In this document: positions 11,965 through 24,200 of the stretch, piece by piece
Layout: every line of letters starts with the position of its first letter
Position numbering within the stretch: the first letter of the stretch is position 1
Assembly: GCA_905331475.1 (NCBI GenBank)
Contig: CAJNYU010001475.1
Span: 1 to 64,000 of the forward strand
Source of the DNA: Rotaria socialis
Taxonomy: Eukaryota > Rotifera > Eurotatoria > Philodinida > Philodinidae
Reading direction: 5' to 3'
Length of the DNA stretch: 64,000 bases
Notes under the pieces: generated by a model
The model's input: the letters and a program-made list of their open reading frames with translations, nothing else
Told to the model about the DNA's origin: nothing
Database searches by the model: none
Program-made: the position numbers and the translations under genes

Positions 11965-12736
11965 ATGCCGCGTAGTCGAAGTCGAAGTCGTAGTCCTCGT
12001 GGTAAGTTTTATATTAAATCTATGTGTCTATCTCATTTTAATTTTCACTCTTCTATTACATGTAATCTAGATCGATATGGTAATAATCGATATCGTGGAG
12101 GTGGTGCGCCCAATGCTGGTAATAATCGTAAACGATATAGTCGATCACGGTCACCAAGAGATCGAGATCCACGTGGTAAGAATATCTTTATAACAAAATA
12201 ACTAGATTTATTGATTCTTTTTAGCTGATCGAACCTATCGTGATCGTGATCGTCATCAACAAAAACCTGAACGTCCCAATAAACGTCACTCCCGATCACG
12301 TTCTCCATCACCAAAAGCATTCGGTAATAAAATAGTCGATAAACGTATGGAACCAACGCAACGAATTTTCGATCGTAAGCAAAATGAAATTATTATTATT
12401 ATTTCCTATATTAGTTTCTGTTTATTTCAGCTGCTGAATTACAGGGTAAAACAGAAGATGAAATTGAAATGATGAAAACTATGGGCTTTGCGTCGTTTGA
12501 TACAACTAAAGTAAAATATTCTTTTATATTTTTAAATCTCATTTATTTTTCAAATCTTTAGGGTAAACATACTGAAGGTCCAACAAATGCCTTTGGAACT
12601 AATATTCAACAGAAACGGCGTTATCGGTAAGAAGTTTTTTTTTTATTTCTATTGTTTATCATTTTTTCCTCTCTATTTTAGACAATATATGAATCGAAAA
12701 GGTGGTTTCAATCGCCCATTAGATCCAATAGCTTAA
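11965..12736 (+). CDS. SNRNP27: U4/U6.U5 tri-snRNP 27 kDa protein (SNRNP27)
   Basis: Component of the U4/U6.U5 tri-snRNP, a nuclear pre-mRNA splicing complex. Six exons were modelled: 11965-12001, 12071-12175, 12225-12374, 12431-12510, 12562-12626 and 12682-12736. They give 163 aa, close to the human length (about 155). The N-terminal half is an arginine/serine-rich tail ([33 protein letters not shown]). The C-terminus is the strongly conserved SNRNP27 core, with [20 protein letters not shown] and ending [18 protein letters not shown]. All introns are GT..AG and 48-69 nt. The start is the only Met before the RS tail. COQ4 begins 151 nt after the stop. Confidence 0.95.
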
Positions 12737-12813
12737 TTTATGTATCTTAGCTTATACACATTTTTCGTTTTCTGTTCAGACTTGTATAATAAAAAAATAT
12801 CTTTTTGTTTCGA

Positions 12814-12819
12814 AATAAA
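12814..12819 (+). terminator. Polyadenylation signal of SNRNP27
   Basis: AATAAA lies 78 nt after the SNRNP27 stop and only about 70 nt before the COQ4 ATG. Cleavage of the first transcript and the 5' end of the second must therefore be very close together. Confidence 0.5.
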
Positions 12820-12887
12820 ATGATATAACTGTCATCTGTCAGTTTTGTGTATAAATCTTATTAAAATATGCATATGTCTTTGTAGAA

Positions 12888-13751
12888 ATGGATCGTCTAT
12901 ATGGAACACATAAGCCAACAAATTTAGTACAGAAAAGTATTTTAGCCGTTGGTTCAGGTGTTATGTCAATATTGGATCCATCACGCGATGATATGATATC
13001 CATATTTGGTGAAACAACAGGTGTTTTAGCTTTAAAATCTATGCAAGAAAAAATGATTGTTGATCCCGAAGGCGACGAGATTTTGAAGTAAATGAGTTGT
13101 TCCAATAACTTATTTTCTATTTATACCATGGTTGTTCTTGAAAATAGAAAACGACCTGTTATTAATACGAAAACAGTGGATCTGAATTTTTTAAAATCAC
13201 TGCCTGCTGGTACTCTCGGAAAAGAATATTCAAATTTTTTAGCTAAATATGTAAGTTGCAAAAGATTTTTCTTTATAATTTTTAATATATCAATATTCTG
13301 CATTTTGAGAGAACTTGACACCTGATGCACGTCGTCCAGTTTCATTTATTGATGACGCCGAATTAGCTTATGTTATGCGTCGTTATCGTGAAATTCACGA
13401 TTTAACTCATGTTACACTTGGCATGCCTATCAATATGCTAGGTAGAATCCGTCTTCGTTTATTTTATTTCAAAAACAAATTAATTTCATATTTTCAGGTG
13501 AAGTTACCGTTAAATGGTTTGAAGGTATACAATATGGTTTACCCATGTGTGCACTTGGTGGATTTTTTGGATCTGTTCGTCTTGGTCCGAGGCACACAGC
13601 TAAATATCTTAATTTAACATTACCATGGATAGTACGTACTGCTCGTCAATCAAGACTATTTATAAATGTTTATTTTGAAAAACATTGGCATAAACCATTA
13701 GTTGAATTTCGTCGAGAGCTTAACATAGTTGAACCTCCACCAAAACTTTGA
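12888..13751 (+). CDS. COQ4: Ubiquinone biosynthesis protein COQ4
   Basis: COQ4 acts in coenzyme Q synthesis on the matrix side of the mitochondrial inner membrane. It organises the COQ complex and has been linked to the C1 step on the ring. Four exons (12888-13087, 13148-13250, 13312-13441, 13498-13751) give 228 aa. Conserved blocks are VGSGVMSILDPSRDDMISI, GETTGVLALKSM, DPEGDEIL, SLPAGTLGKEY and GLPMCALGGFFG. The family metal-binding signature HDxxH-x11-E is complete: HDLTH is followed, across an intron, by the Glu of GEV. The protein begins almost at the conserved core (MDRLYGTHKPTN), without an obvious mitochondrial presequence. The sequence TTTGTAG lies 2 nt before the ATG, so either an upstream exon or a trans-spliced leader joins there. 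Confidence 0.95.
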
Positions 13752-14944
13752 TATTACACGGGACATAATTGTTAATCCTATTAGTCTGTAATTTTCAAGG
13801 AAACGATTAAAATAATCTCTAATAAAAACACTTGTATTTTATGTTAACAAGTAGACGAACATTTTTTAATTTATCGATAAGTAGTATTTGATTGTAGACG
13901 TTGAGCAATGCGTAAATTTGTGCATTTATTTTTAATGAAGACAATCAAATCTATGAATGAGCATGTGTCGCCATTCAAGTGACATTAGTACTTGAATTCA
14001 TTTGTTTATGTGACGTGTGGACAAAGTAACTAGACATTTTGAAACGATATCAAGCTTTTATCATACATTTGAACAGTTTTGATGTTCTACATTTCATATC
14101 ATATCAATTGAATTTTTTTTTGTTATTTTTAGATAAATACTTAAATGTTTTTTCCTTCGTCTTCTCATGTTATCGATTGACCGATGATACATATCGTATG
14201 ACACTTAACCTTTTCAGTGTCCAATCGATTTTTATGATTGGAAAATAAATGTACTACAAAATGTAGTTTGTCAAACTTAATATATTAGTTCAAATTTGAT
14301 CAGAGACTTCGCGTGACCGCAATATTGCTATGATATAGTTAGTTCTTTTTATGATCGCTATTAGTGTGGATAATCTCTGTTTTGTTTTTCAAAATTTTAG
14401 TGGTGACAATATCTCATCTAGATGAATCTAAAACATTGAGTTTAACACTTTTTGATAGTCACGTTTGATTGTTGATAAAATGCGTAAAATTCTTTTCACA
14501 CCATCCTAAAGATTCACTATCTGGCTATTATTTTATTGACATCATCGGCCAACAATCGTTTACTTTTCGATTTCGTATATCAAAACGAGCAAATTTAATG
14601 AAATTGCAATACGATTGTGTTTCATTGGTTTTAAAAAGAAAAAATACAAACAAGTTGTAATAGTACAAGAATGTTAAAATAATCATTCAAACAGTAAAAA
14701 CTTGTAGACAACATATTTGGCCGATTTTAGAAACAAGTAGTGCATATCATCACTGAACTTATCTTGTTGTATTATATGGCATATTCAAATCTATTGGACG
14801 ATGAAAGATAGTTATTCATTATTTGTTAATCATTACATCAATACTTATTCGATCATTGTTAATATGCTATTAAAAACTTCGAACCAACTGGAAATTTACT
14901 AATTACATTAACTATTTTGTATTTTTATCCTTTATTTATTCTTG

Positions 14945-14981
<37 letters not shown>

Positions 14982-16186
14982 GTCATACTGATTGTCCTTC
15001 CAGAAACAAAAAAAAGAAAAGAAAAAAGAACTTTTTCTACTAAGAGTAGATGATGATGATGTATTTTGCTTTCTTTGTTTCAGATTGGTTATGACAAACA
15101 TCGTCGCCGATTTTTCTTCTTTCCATTGCTATGCTTTCAATCGATCACTTGCTTTGCTTCTTGCCTGCCGGTTCCTTATCTTAACGATACTGCCGTGTAT
15201 TTGACACTCGTGTGCATGCTTGATGGCGAATGTCGCTTGTATATTCCCTATTTTTCTCTCTTTATGCATTTATCTCTCTCTATATATATCGAGAGAGATT
15301 TATGTAAATAATAGTTCCAAGAATCATCGCTTACCGTTCTCGATGATAAATCAGCGAACAAACTAGAAACTATGCATGCTTCGAATGTATGTGCATACGT
15401 AGTTTGTTCTCTATCAGTCAATCTGTTCGTAGAATGCAAAGTAGGTTGACTAAGTTATTAAATGGAGTATTTGACAATGTCATACATCCATTCAGTTGCT
15501 GTCTTCTATTTGATCTGCTCTAATGAACAGTTATTTATTGACTTTTGATATCATCAGCTGGTAGTATAAATGTCAAACAAGTAACTCTTCCCTCCCCTAA
15601 AAAAAGAAAAATTTTGTTTTGTGTTATATATGTATAGAACGATAATTCTCGTTTTAGATTAAATCGTCTGTTGTTATTTAACTTTTTATGTCGCAATCAT
15701 TCCTTATGTTTTATAATTTTGTATGTACGCTTGCTCATGCGTCGTCCAAAAAGCGATGTAAACGGGTGGTGGTAGTAGTAGTAACAGCGGTAGGATAGTA
15801 GAGAAAAAATGGAGCTAAAGAAATGAATAGTGTGTGTGTGTGTGTGCGCTCTGTCGTCCTCGTCTACAATATGATCGCAGCATATCTCCATTGACATACA
15901 CAAACATGCGCGAAAGGTTATTGTTTTCACATCTTTCTTCGACGACGACAACTACAGCCAATTCAAGAAAAAAAGTGGATGTATACATTTATATATATAA
16001 ATGCATGTGTGCATTATCTTTCATCATACTGTTTATAAAAACTAAAGAGAACGATGGGTGACCATTATTGAATTCGTTAACGAATGAAAAAGTGTTACTA
16101 TTGACCGGACTCGCACAAGTAAGCGGTCAATCAACAGACAATTACTCAGATCACTGTTGTTTTATTCAGACGAGAAAAAGAAGAAA

Positions 16187-16213
<27 letters not shown>
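16187..16213. repeat. (GA)n microsatellite
   Basis: Near-perfect GA dinucleotide run upstream of the BAZ2-like gene. Confidence 0.9.
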
Positions 16214-16217
<4 letters not shown>

Positions 16218-16477
16218 AAGAGAGACGATTTCAGATTCAGCTCGACAAATCATCAACGACAGCAGCATCTTCCTCTCTCTCCCTCTCTCGTTTGCTTCAC
16301 AATAGTAGGGTGTGCCGATGCTCTTTTTTCTCTTTTTCTTACTCTATCTGCCTGTCTGATTATTGTTGTGTGTTACTACACGAAAGATGTGGTGTGTCTC
16401 TCCATAAAAGATATAAATCTGCTTTATAAGAGAAACAAAGCAGACAATGACGATGTATGTACATGTAAACGCGTGTC

Positions 16478-16480
<3 letters not shown>

Positions 16481-16522
<42 letters not shown>
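16481..16522. repeat. (GA)n microsatellite
   Basis: Perfect 21-unit GA run, the longest of several GA tracts in this upstream region. Confidence 0.95.
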
Positions 16523-16527
<5 letters not shown>

Positions 16528-16700
16528 AGAGGCATCCGAAAAAGAAGGTACGATGACGCAAAAGTAACGAACGGTTTTGTTTAAAAGCGAAAACCTAAAA
16601 TTCAGAGCAGCTACACAAATGAAAAAGAGGGAAAGAGAGAGAGAGAGCAAAAAAGTTATGTGCTCGATTTTTCTTTGTGTATATGTGTGCTGTCATTGAT

Positions 16701-16746
16701 TCTCTTCTTCTTCTTCTTCTTCTTCTTCTTCTTCTTCTACTTCTTC
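16701..16746. repeat. (TTC)n microsatellite
   Basis: Trinucleotide CTT/TTC run with one interruption near its right end. Confidence 0.9.
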
Positions 16747-18212
16747 ACTGCCGTGGTACGACTATACACCGGCATGGCACAAACGGTATGTACACGGAAA
16801 ATTACTATTATTGCTCGTGACTTGTATACTGATGATGTTATGCGTACTTTGATTGCCAAGTAATGAAAATAAGTAAAAAGTAAAAGAAAAGAGAATTTCA
16901 TCGAGTACTTTATTGATGTTCGACAAGCCACGTGTACTTATATAAATATACGTGTACGTTTAACAAAAGTAAAAAAAACTATGGAGTGAAAAACGTAGAA
17001 GTAATCGAGATATATATATATATATATGTATACAATAGATTTGCTGCTTGTTCGTCAATTTGTCTGCTTCATTCACATACATACGAGTACAGTGCGCACA
17101 TACGCACGTCAACATCAAAACGCAAATAGATGGAAAAAAAATATATAGAAACATTCGTTTACCCTCTCTCATTTCTCAATATTTTGTCTGCTTTTTTACA
17201 TTCATTCATTCTTTGTCTTACTCTTGCGATTAGAAGTCACTACTTCTACTATTACTATGACTAACCAACATGATCATTATCATCAGTTTGACAAGCGGCG
17301 AACGAGACTAGCGTGCCAGCGCGTTTTGTTTCGCAAGAAAGGGGGAATTGCCCTTCTTGACGTTGTCGTCGTCTCTTCTGCTATTGAGCATTTTACTTGT
17401 TCTTGTCTCTGTTGTGTGTGTATGGCGGGCAGATACTGTTTCCGGTTAATTGCGGCGGTCGTCGTCGATTTTTTCCTTCTTCTTTTCACGCACACTCACA
17501 CATGCCGCTCATTTTCTTTTCCCCTTATTTTATTGCCAAAAAAAGAAGAACAACGAGAAATATTTTTATTCTTTGTATATATAATATATACGTATTAAGT
17601 TTAATTATTTCTATATTTTTTCTCTACATCTTATAGCATAGCTCATCTTTTTCTCTTTTTTTTACTTCAATCTTACTTGTTGCATACCTTTGCTTCTAAT
17701 AAAAACGTTTTTCTATTTCCTTTCTTTTTCTCGTTTTTTTTTCATACACGCAAACTAACTCAAGTCTCCCTCAAATGTCATCACATTTATAAGAAAGAAA
17801 CTTTAGTGAGGGATTCTAGAAGAAAATCAACACACACTCAGGCAACAAAATCAAATTAAGAGACGTACACAGTTTATATGCATGTATAGAGAAAAAAAAG
17901 TGTCAATAATGGATGTTGAACGTCGACGAACATACAACGACGTCAAGCGGGCACAACCTTGCATGAGTGTTCGTTTTTTTCTTCTCTCTTTATCCTTCTC
18001 ATGCCACTATTAACTGACCGATGAGAGAGAGAGAGAGAGAGAGAGACAGGGCGAATAATGTATATGCTGGTTTATTTCTAGATGTGATGTTCACACGACG
18101 AATGCTCTATGCAGCAAAAAAAAACGAAGAAAGATTCATCTTTCATTCCCGGTGGTCGTGTGTATTGTATGTGCACGTCTTGTTCATTCATTAATCAGCA
18201 ATAACAACGACC

Positions 18213-21200
18213 ATGAGTAACAATAATAAAGAAACTATGACAAAAAAACAACAAGATGACCTTACTTCAACGTTTAATAGTAAAAAAAACTTTTTAATTA
18301 AAAATTCTTCTTTTTCATTGTCTATTGATATATTTTATTGTTTAGATCTTCCCTGGGGACTCCCATTGGGTTTTCCATCATTATCACCATTTGGCGCATT
18401 TCCAGCATTTGGTTTAAATGCACCAAATTTCCCTGCAATGAACAGTTTTGGATCGTCACCAACAGCAAGTCCCTTTCCTCCTTCACTTTTATCGAATGAT
18501 TCTAATAATCAAACATCATCAACTGATCTTTGGTCAAATGGTTTATCGGCTGCTAATAATTCTATTGATTATAATGAATATGCTAAACAATTAGGTTTTC
18601 TTATGAATGCATTTACTGAGCAGCAGCAGCAACAACAGCAACAACAAGAAACAGATAAACCAAAATGTAAAGAAATTCTATTTTTCTAAAGAAAAATATC
18701 GTTTCGAATTTTTTAGCTTCACCGACAACAAAACATTCAAAACATAAATCGTCTCATACCTCTTCACCTGATGTTATTAATGGTAAAAAACATGATGATT
18801 CACGTCGTTCATCATCGTCAACTAAATCCTCATCACGTTCGAAATCCTCATCATTAAATCCTACGTCAAATCTATCATCTTCGACTAAAACATCTACAAC
18901 AAACGATCCAAATATGCTTGATCCAATGGCATTTGCTGCGGCCGCTGCAGCAGCAGCAAGTGGCGGTTTAACATTTCCTTATTTTCTTCCATCATTACTT
19001 TCGCAAACACCTTCAACAACAACTACAAATAATAATCCTTCGCCCTATCCATTTTCTAGTTTAACAAATCCTACTGCTGGACTTTATCCATTTTTATCAC
19101 CTGATTGGTTTACATCGGCCTCAGCATCATCTATGGGAAATATAACTCCTGGTAAATAGAACAAACGCTTTTTTTTTGTTTTTCAATATTTATGTTCGTG
19201 TTGTTTTTCTTTTCTCAAAAAGATTTGAACAAATCTAAAAAACGTTCGAAATCGATTCGAACATTAACTGAAGAACAAGATAAAAATTCTTCGAGTCTTC
19301 TTCATTTAGCATTGGTAAATTTCACTAGTTTTCTATTTTATTTGAAAATAAACAAAGTTCTGTTTGCTAACTTAGACTGATCCAACAAATACAAATGGTT
19401 CGCGTATGAGTCGTCGAAATAGCACAAATGAAACACACGTTGATGATTCAAGATCCAATGATGATGGTAGATTAACAAATAGAAAATTTTCGATTCACAT
19501 AAAAATCTCTATTTCTAGACGATTCAGATCCAAATCCAAAACGTAAAAAACCTGATGAAGTTAATGAAACGCTTGTACGAATACCATTAAGTCGCGGGTA
19601 AGTCAATCTCTCTGAATTTTGTTTTGGTATAGAATGATTTGTTCTCCTAGATGGAAACGAGTAACAATTATTCGAGCAATAACTCGCACTGGTGTACGCG
19701 GTGATGTTTCATATTATGCACCGTGTGGAAGAAAACTACGTTCGTTTCAAGAAATTGATCGAGTAAGCAGAAACGTTTTTCTATACATCGTTTTCAAATT
19801 TTCTTCTTTTGTTTAGTATCTATCGAAAAAGAATATCAATGATTTAGATCGATCACATTTTACATTTAGTTCAAAAGTTCATATTGGATATTTTCATGAA
19901 CCAAAAGAAGGTCCCGATGGAAAAGTTAGTATTGTTTGAAATGATCAGTTCAGTTTTTTTTTCTATTTCCTGAAATAAGTCGACTTCTTCTATTGAAGAA
20001 AATGAACATATTTCAAGGCGTAGAAAAATTAATATTGAATATGTTATACATTTTGCTATTTTTCTCGTTAGACTTTATTTCATGAATCAACTGAAGATGA
20101 AATTGTTAATCGTATATTGGAAATAAATCCTAAATTTCGTCGTATTGAAACAAGTTCAAGTCCTGGTTCAACACCGAGCAATGGTAACCATGATCATCAT
20201 GATGATCATCGAAAGCTTCGGTTAGAACAAGAAGGTACGCTAGATTTGGTTATCTATTAATATTAATAATGAGTGTTTTGTTCAACAATAGAAATATCTA
20301 AACGAGCAGCTGAAATAAAAACGAAACGTGAAACTATGCGTTTAACACATAACGAAAATTCGGAAGCACAATATCAACACAATGATTTTATCAAAGCTAT
20401 TATGGAACAACAAAAATTAGTTCACCAACAAGAACATGAACATAAACAAAAATTACTACAAGAACAACAAGTACGTCATATAAATACTCAATATTCATCT
20501 ATATTTGTACTTAGATTTTTATAATAGCAGTTAAAAAGTAGATTGAAGTTGATCATTTACCATTTATATTAGTATGGATTATTGAAGTGTAAAATTAAGA
20601 AATAAATGACTCGAGAACATCAAAACTATTTTATATAATGGTTTTCTATTTAGAGATACCATTAACATTATTATCGTATGAGTAATTGGTTTAAATTATG
20701 ACTGAGATTGAGTGGTAAAATACCCTGAGATTAATGAAAATTGAGTATTCATTTGTTAATAACCGGATCTTGTCATGTGTAATGCCGGTTGTTTTTTATT
20801 CGAGATTATTCTATTCTCATAAAATAGAGGTCAACAGATTGTAAAGGGTTCATCTTAATTGTCGCTTGTCAATTTTCTACCCTCTTCTATACATAGGTGT
20901 TGACAATGAATAATAATTTGTTTTAGGAACAAGAACGTAAACGTCAAGAACTTGCCTATTTAAAACAACTTGAATTAAAGAAACGTCATGAAGAAAAACT
21001 TCAATTACTCGAACAACGTAAAGCAGAAAAGAATGCTGAACGTGAAAAAAAGATTGTATGTTTTATTATTCAAATAACTATCGAATATAATTGAGGTTTT
21101 TTGTTTATAGCAAGAAAAATATATGGAAATAGTTCTTGCAAAAGAAATGAAACGAATTACTGAAGACATGCAATTAAAAGATCTCAAAGTAAGATATTAA

Positions 21201-24200
21201 ATATTTAAGACGACCCTATCGTTCTTTTCGCATGGATGAAGAAAGCTTGTTGAGTTATCTGAAAAATAGGATAGAAAAAATATTGAAGGTATTTTGTATG
21301 CTTGATATAACCGTTTCAAATGGTTTGTTACCATTGATTACGCGTAGTGTTATCATCGTACTCATCTTCTGAGATATAATTTTCATGATAATCGGCATTT
21401 TACTTAGAAGAATTATGGTGATATTATTAGATTGGAAATCAATAGACAAACCTACCGTTGATTAAGAGAGTCAATACTTGAGACAAACAAAAAGAGCTTT
21501 CCTATAAATGACGATCTTTAGACTTTCCTAATTATGCGAATGATATCAACTCTATTTCATTATGTTACAAGAGAGAGAGAGAGAGAGAGATTGTTTCCGA
21601 ACATCTAATGAATAATTCATTATTTTATTCTAGCCACTTCCAACACTAAAACCAGTTGAAAATATGCGTTTATCAATTGAAGCATTTGCCAATTGTTTAA
21701 TGATTATTGAATTTCTCAATAATTTTAAACATATTCTAAATATTCGTATGTTAACTTTTTATAATCAAACAAAAAGTTTAGTATTTTGCTGTTTTAGCCG
21801 ATAATTTAATTCCAACATTAAATACTTTACAACAATCTTTATTGAATACTTCATCATCAAGAGATTTGAATTCTCTTTGTCAATTATTACTTCGTATTGC
21901 ATTAGAGGATCCTGGCATTCCAAATCCTAAAAAAGCTTTAACTAATCTTGGACAAAAATTATCTGAAATCGATATAACTGAACATACATTTAGTGAAATT
22001 TTACGTATTTATATCCGAGAACGAAATGGTTTTGATGATAAATTAAGTCAAATTTTATCAGATGTATCATTTCAAGTATTGATACCGGATGAGAAAGCCG
22101 AAGTATTAGCTTTTCTATGCAATGATTTATCGACCAATAAACGTGTCGTTGAGTAAGAAAGAATTTTCTATATTGTATTTGAGATTTGAATTATTTTTAT
22201 TTTTATTTTCATTGTTTTAGTGAAATTGATCGTAATCTTGAAGAATTAATCGGTTTAAAACATGAAAAACTAGAAATTGAAAAACGCTTACGTCGGTTAA
22301 AATTTGAAAAATATAATAATGCAAATAGTAATTCAAATGTTAAAAAAATGGCAACATTATTAAGAGAAAAAGATTTGAACAGTTCAGATAATGAAAGCCC
22401 AGATGATAGCGATGGTGGTACGTAAAAATGTTCTTTCAACGTCACATTTGTTTTGCTTCTATTGCAAAGCGAATTTTTTTTTATATAGAATCTATGAAAA
22501 ATGATGAAGATACCTCAATAGCAAATGATCCAGCAACGATAACAGCGGATGATCAAGATATTGAGACGCTTGACGAAACAAAAATTGACGATATCGATAA
22601 ACGTTTAGCACTTGTTACACGAAAATATACTCTTAGTAAACGTCGTGTTATTGATAAACAATGTCGTGTACGTGCGCTTCATCTTGGACAAGATCGTTAT
22701 CGTCGTCGTTATTGGTATTTTTCACATTTACCAGGCATTTATGTTGAAGGTTTAACATCAGGTGATATATCATCAGATGATATACAAAATATTATTGACA
22801 ATGTCACTAAACAAAAACTTGATATTAAATCAACGGCTAACAATGAATGTAATTCATCGGCATCACGTTCAACACAACGTAAAAAACAACAAGCGAGAGT
22901 AGCCAATGTAACATCACCACCACCGGCAACCCCATCATCAACAGGAAATTCGACAAGTGAACAAATCAGCATTATTGAACCAGCTAAAATCAAAAGTGAA
23001 AATAGTGATAACGAAGATGAACAAGCACAAACAAATACAACAAATAATCTTACAGAAGATCTTGCAACTATGGATCTATCGGCCTTTTGTATGGCAGCTC
23101 AAAGAGATAATGATGAACAGCACTCTGATTCAGTTAAAGAAGAAAAGCCTTTTACGAATGGGTAAATATCCTGTCTCTCCGTACTACCCAGTCTAGAATT
23201 CAACTCAATTAATTTAATTAGGCATGAGTTCAACTCGATCGATCGATAGGCAACAGTAACATTTTATAAATATATATATCCGATTTTTATTTTACAAATT
23301 AATTAGTATGAATTTGAAGTGACAGACTTTGAGTTTCTATAATGAGAATAAAAATTTCTACGAGAAACGACGTTTTACTATATACAGCTTCACCACCTAT
23401 CAATCTATCGAAGATGAAGAGTCTCGTACTCTATGTATGGTATGCGTATTTATACTCTCATAAGCCATAGCAATGTCTGCCATGTGGACACCACATGTTC
23501 AATCATTGACATGTGAAACTCGCACAGATAATTGCTCGATAGATTATCATAGAATGCACATACAAAAGAGAATAACATGAATAACCATATGTTGAGAGCT
23601 ATTATAAAATTTATCTTATCTGATTTTTAGAACTTCGAAAGATGTCGAAATCAAACATGAACCAGGTGATGAAGTCAATTGTAAATGCGAAGCTGATGAA
23701 GTAACCGATGATAATCTTCCGCTTGATCTTTCATGTTCAAAATCGAAACGCCCATGTCAAGATGATTATTGGGCATCACAACATACACAAGCTGCATATC
23801 CATTGACATCTAATCTTGATCAATTTCAAGAATTGAATGATCTTGCAACTACTGCTATGCTAATAAATAGTATAAAACAAGAACAAGCTAATTCAAATGC
23901 ATCTAAAAATATTCATGGTTTAACCAATGTTAATTTTCAAAATATGATGTCAAATCAGTTTATGTCTTCATTTAATTTATCAACGTCAATCAAACAAGAT
24001 CCATCAATGGCTAATTTTAGACAAATTGAACAATCGATTAGAGAGAAATTTCAATATTCACAACCATTGCCCATTCCTGATGGTAAATGTTCATGAGATA
24101 AAATTTTCAACATTTATTAAGAGTTCAAGAGTGTGTTAGGCTAAGGCTCGTTTAATGTTTTATCAGTTACTGTTTCAAAGAGATAGATTGCTATCAGATC

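Larger units (their letters stand above)
13752..18212. other. Long microsatellite-rich region upstream of BAZ2
   Basis: No gene was recognised. It holds (TA)n near 14940-14982, (GT)n at 15831-15845, (GA)n at 16187-16213 and 16481-16522, (TTC)n at 16701-16746, (TA)n near 17011-17027 and (GA)n at 18024-18047. The first ~1 kb is ordinary AT-rich spacer; a weak frame at 14469-14660 has no known relative. The 15-18 kb part is probably the promoter and 5' UTR of the BAZ2-like gene. Confidence 0.5.

Noticed and set aside
16068..16556. 162-aa open frame with Arg-Glu repeats
   Set aside because: It is generated by (GA)n microsatellites; no complexity outside them and no family similarity.
18346..18689. 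Reading BAZ2 exon 1 and 2 as one exon
   Set aside because: The intervening 66 nt is divisible by three and open, but has GT..TTTAG ends and AT-rich intron composition, so an intron is more likely; it cannot be settled from sequence.
22209..22445. Minus-strand 78-aa frame
   Set aside because: Shadow of the BAZ2 exon 22221-22417, which is supported by phase and by the conserved helix after DDT.
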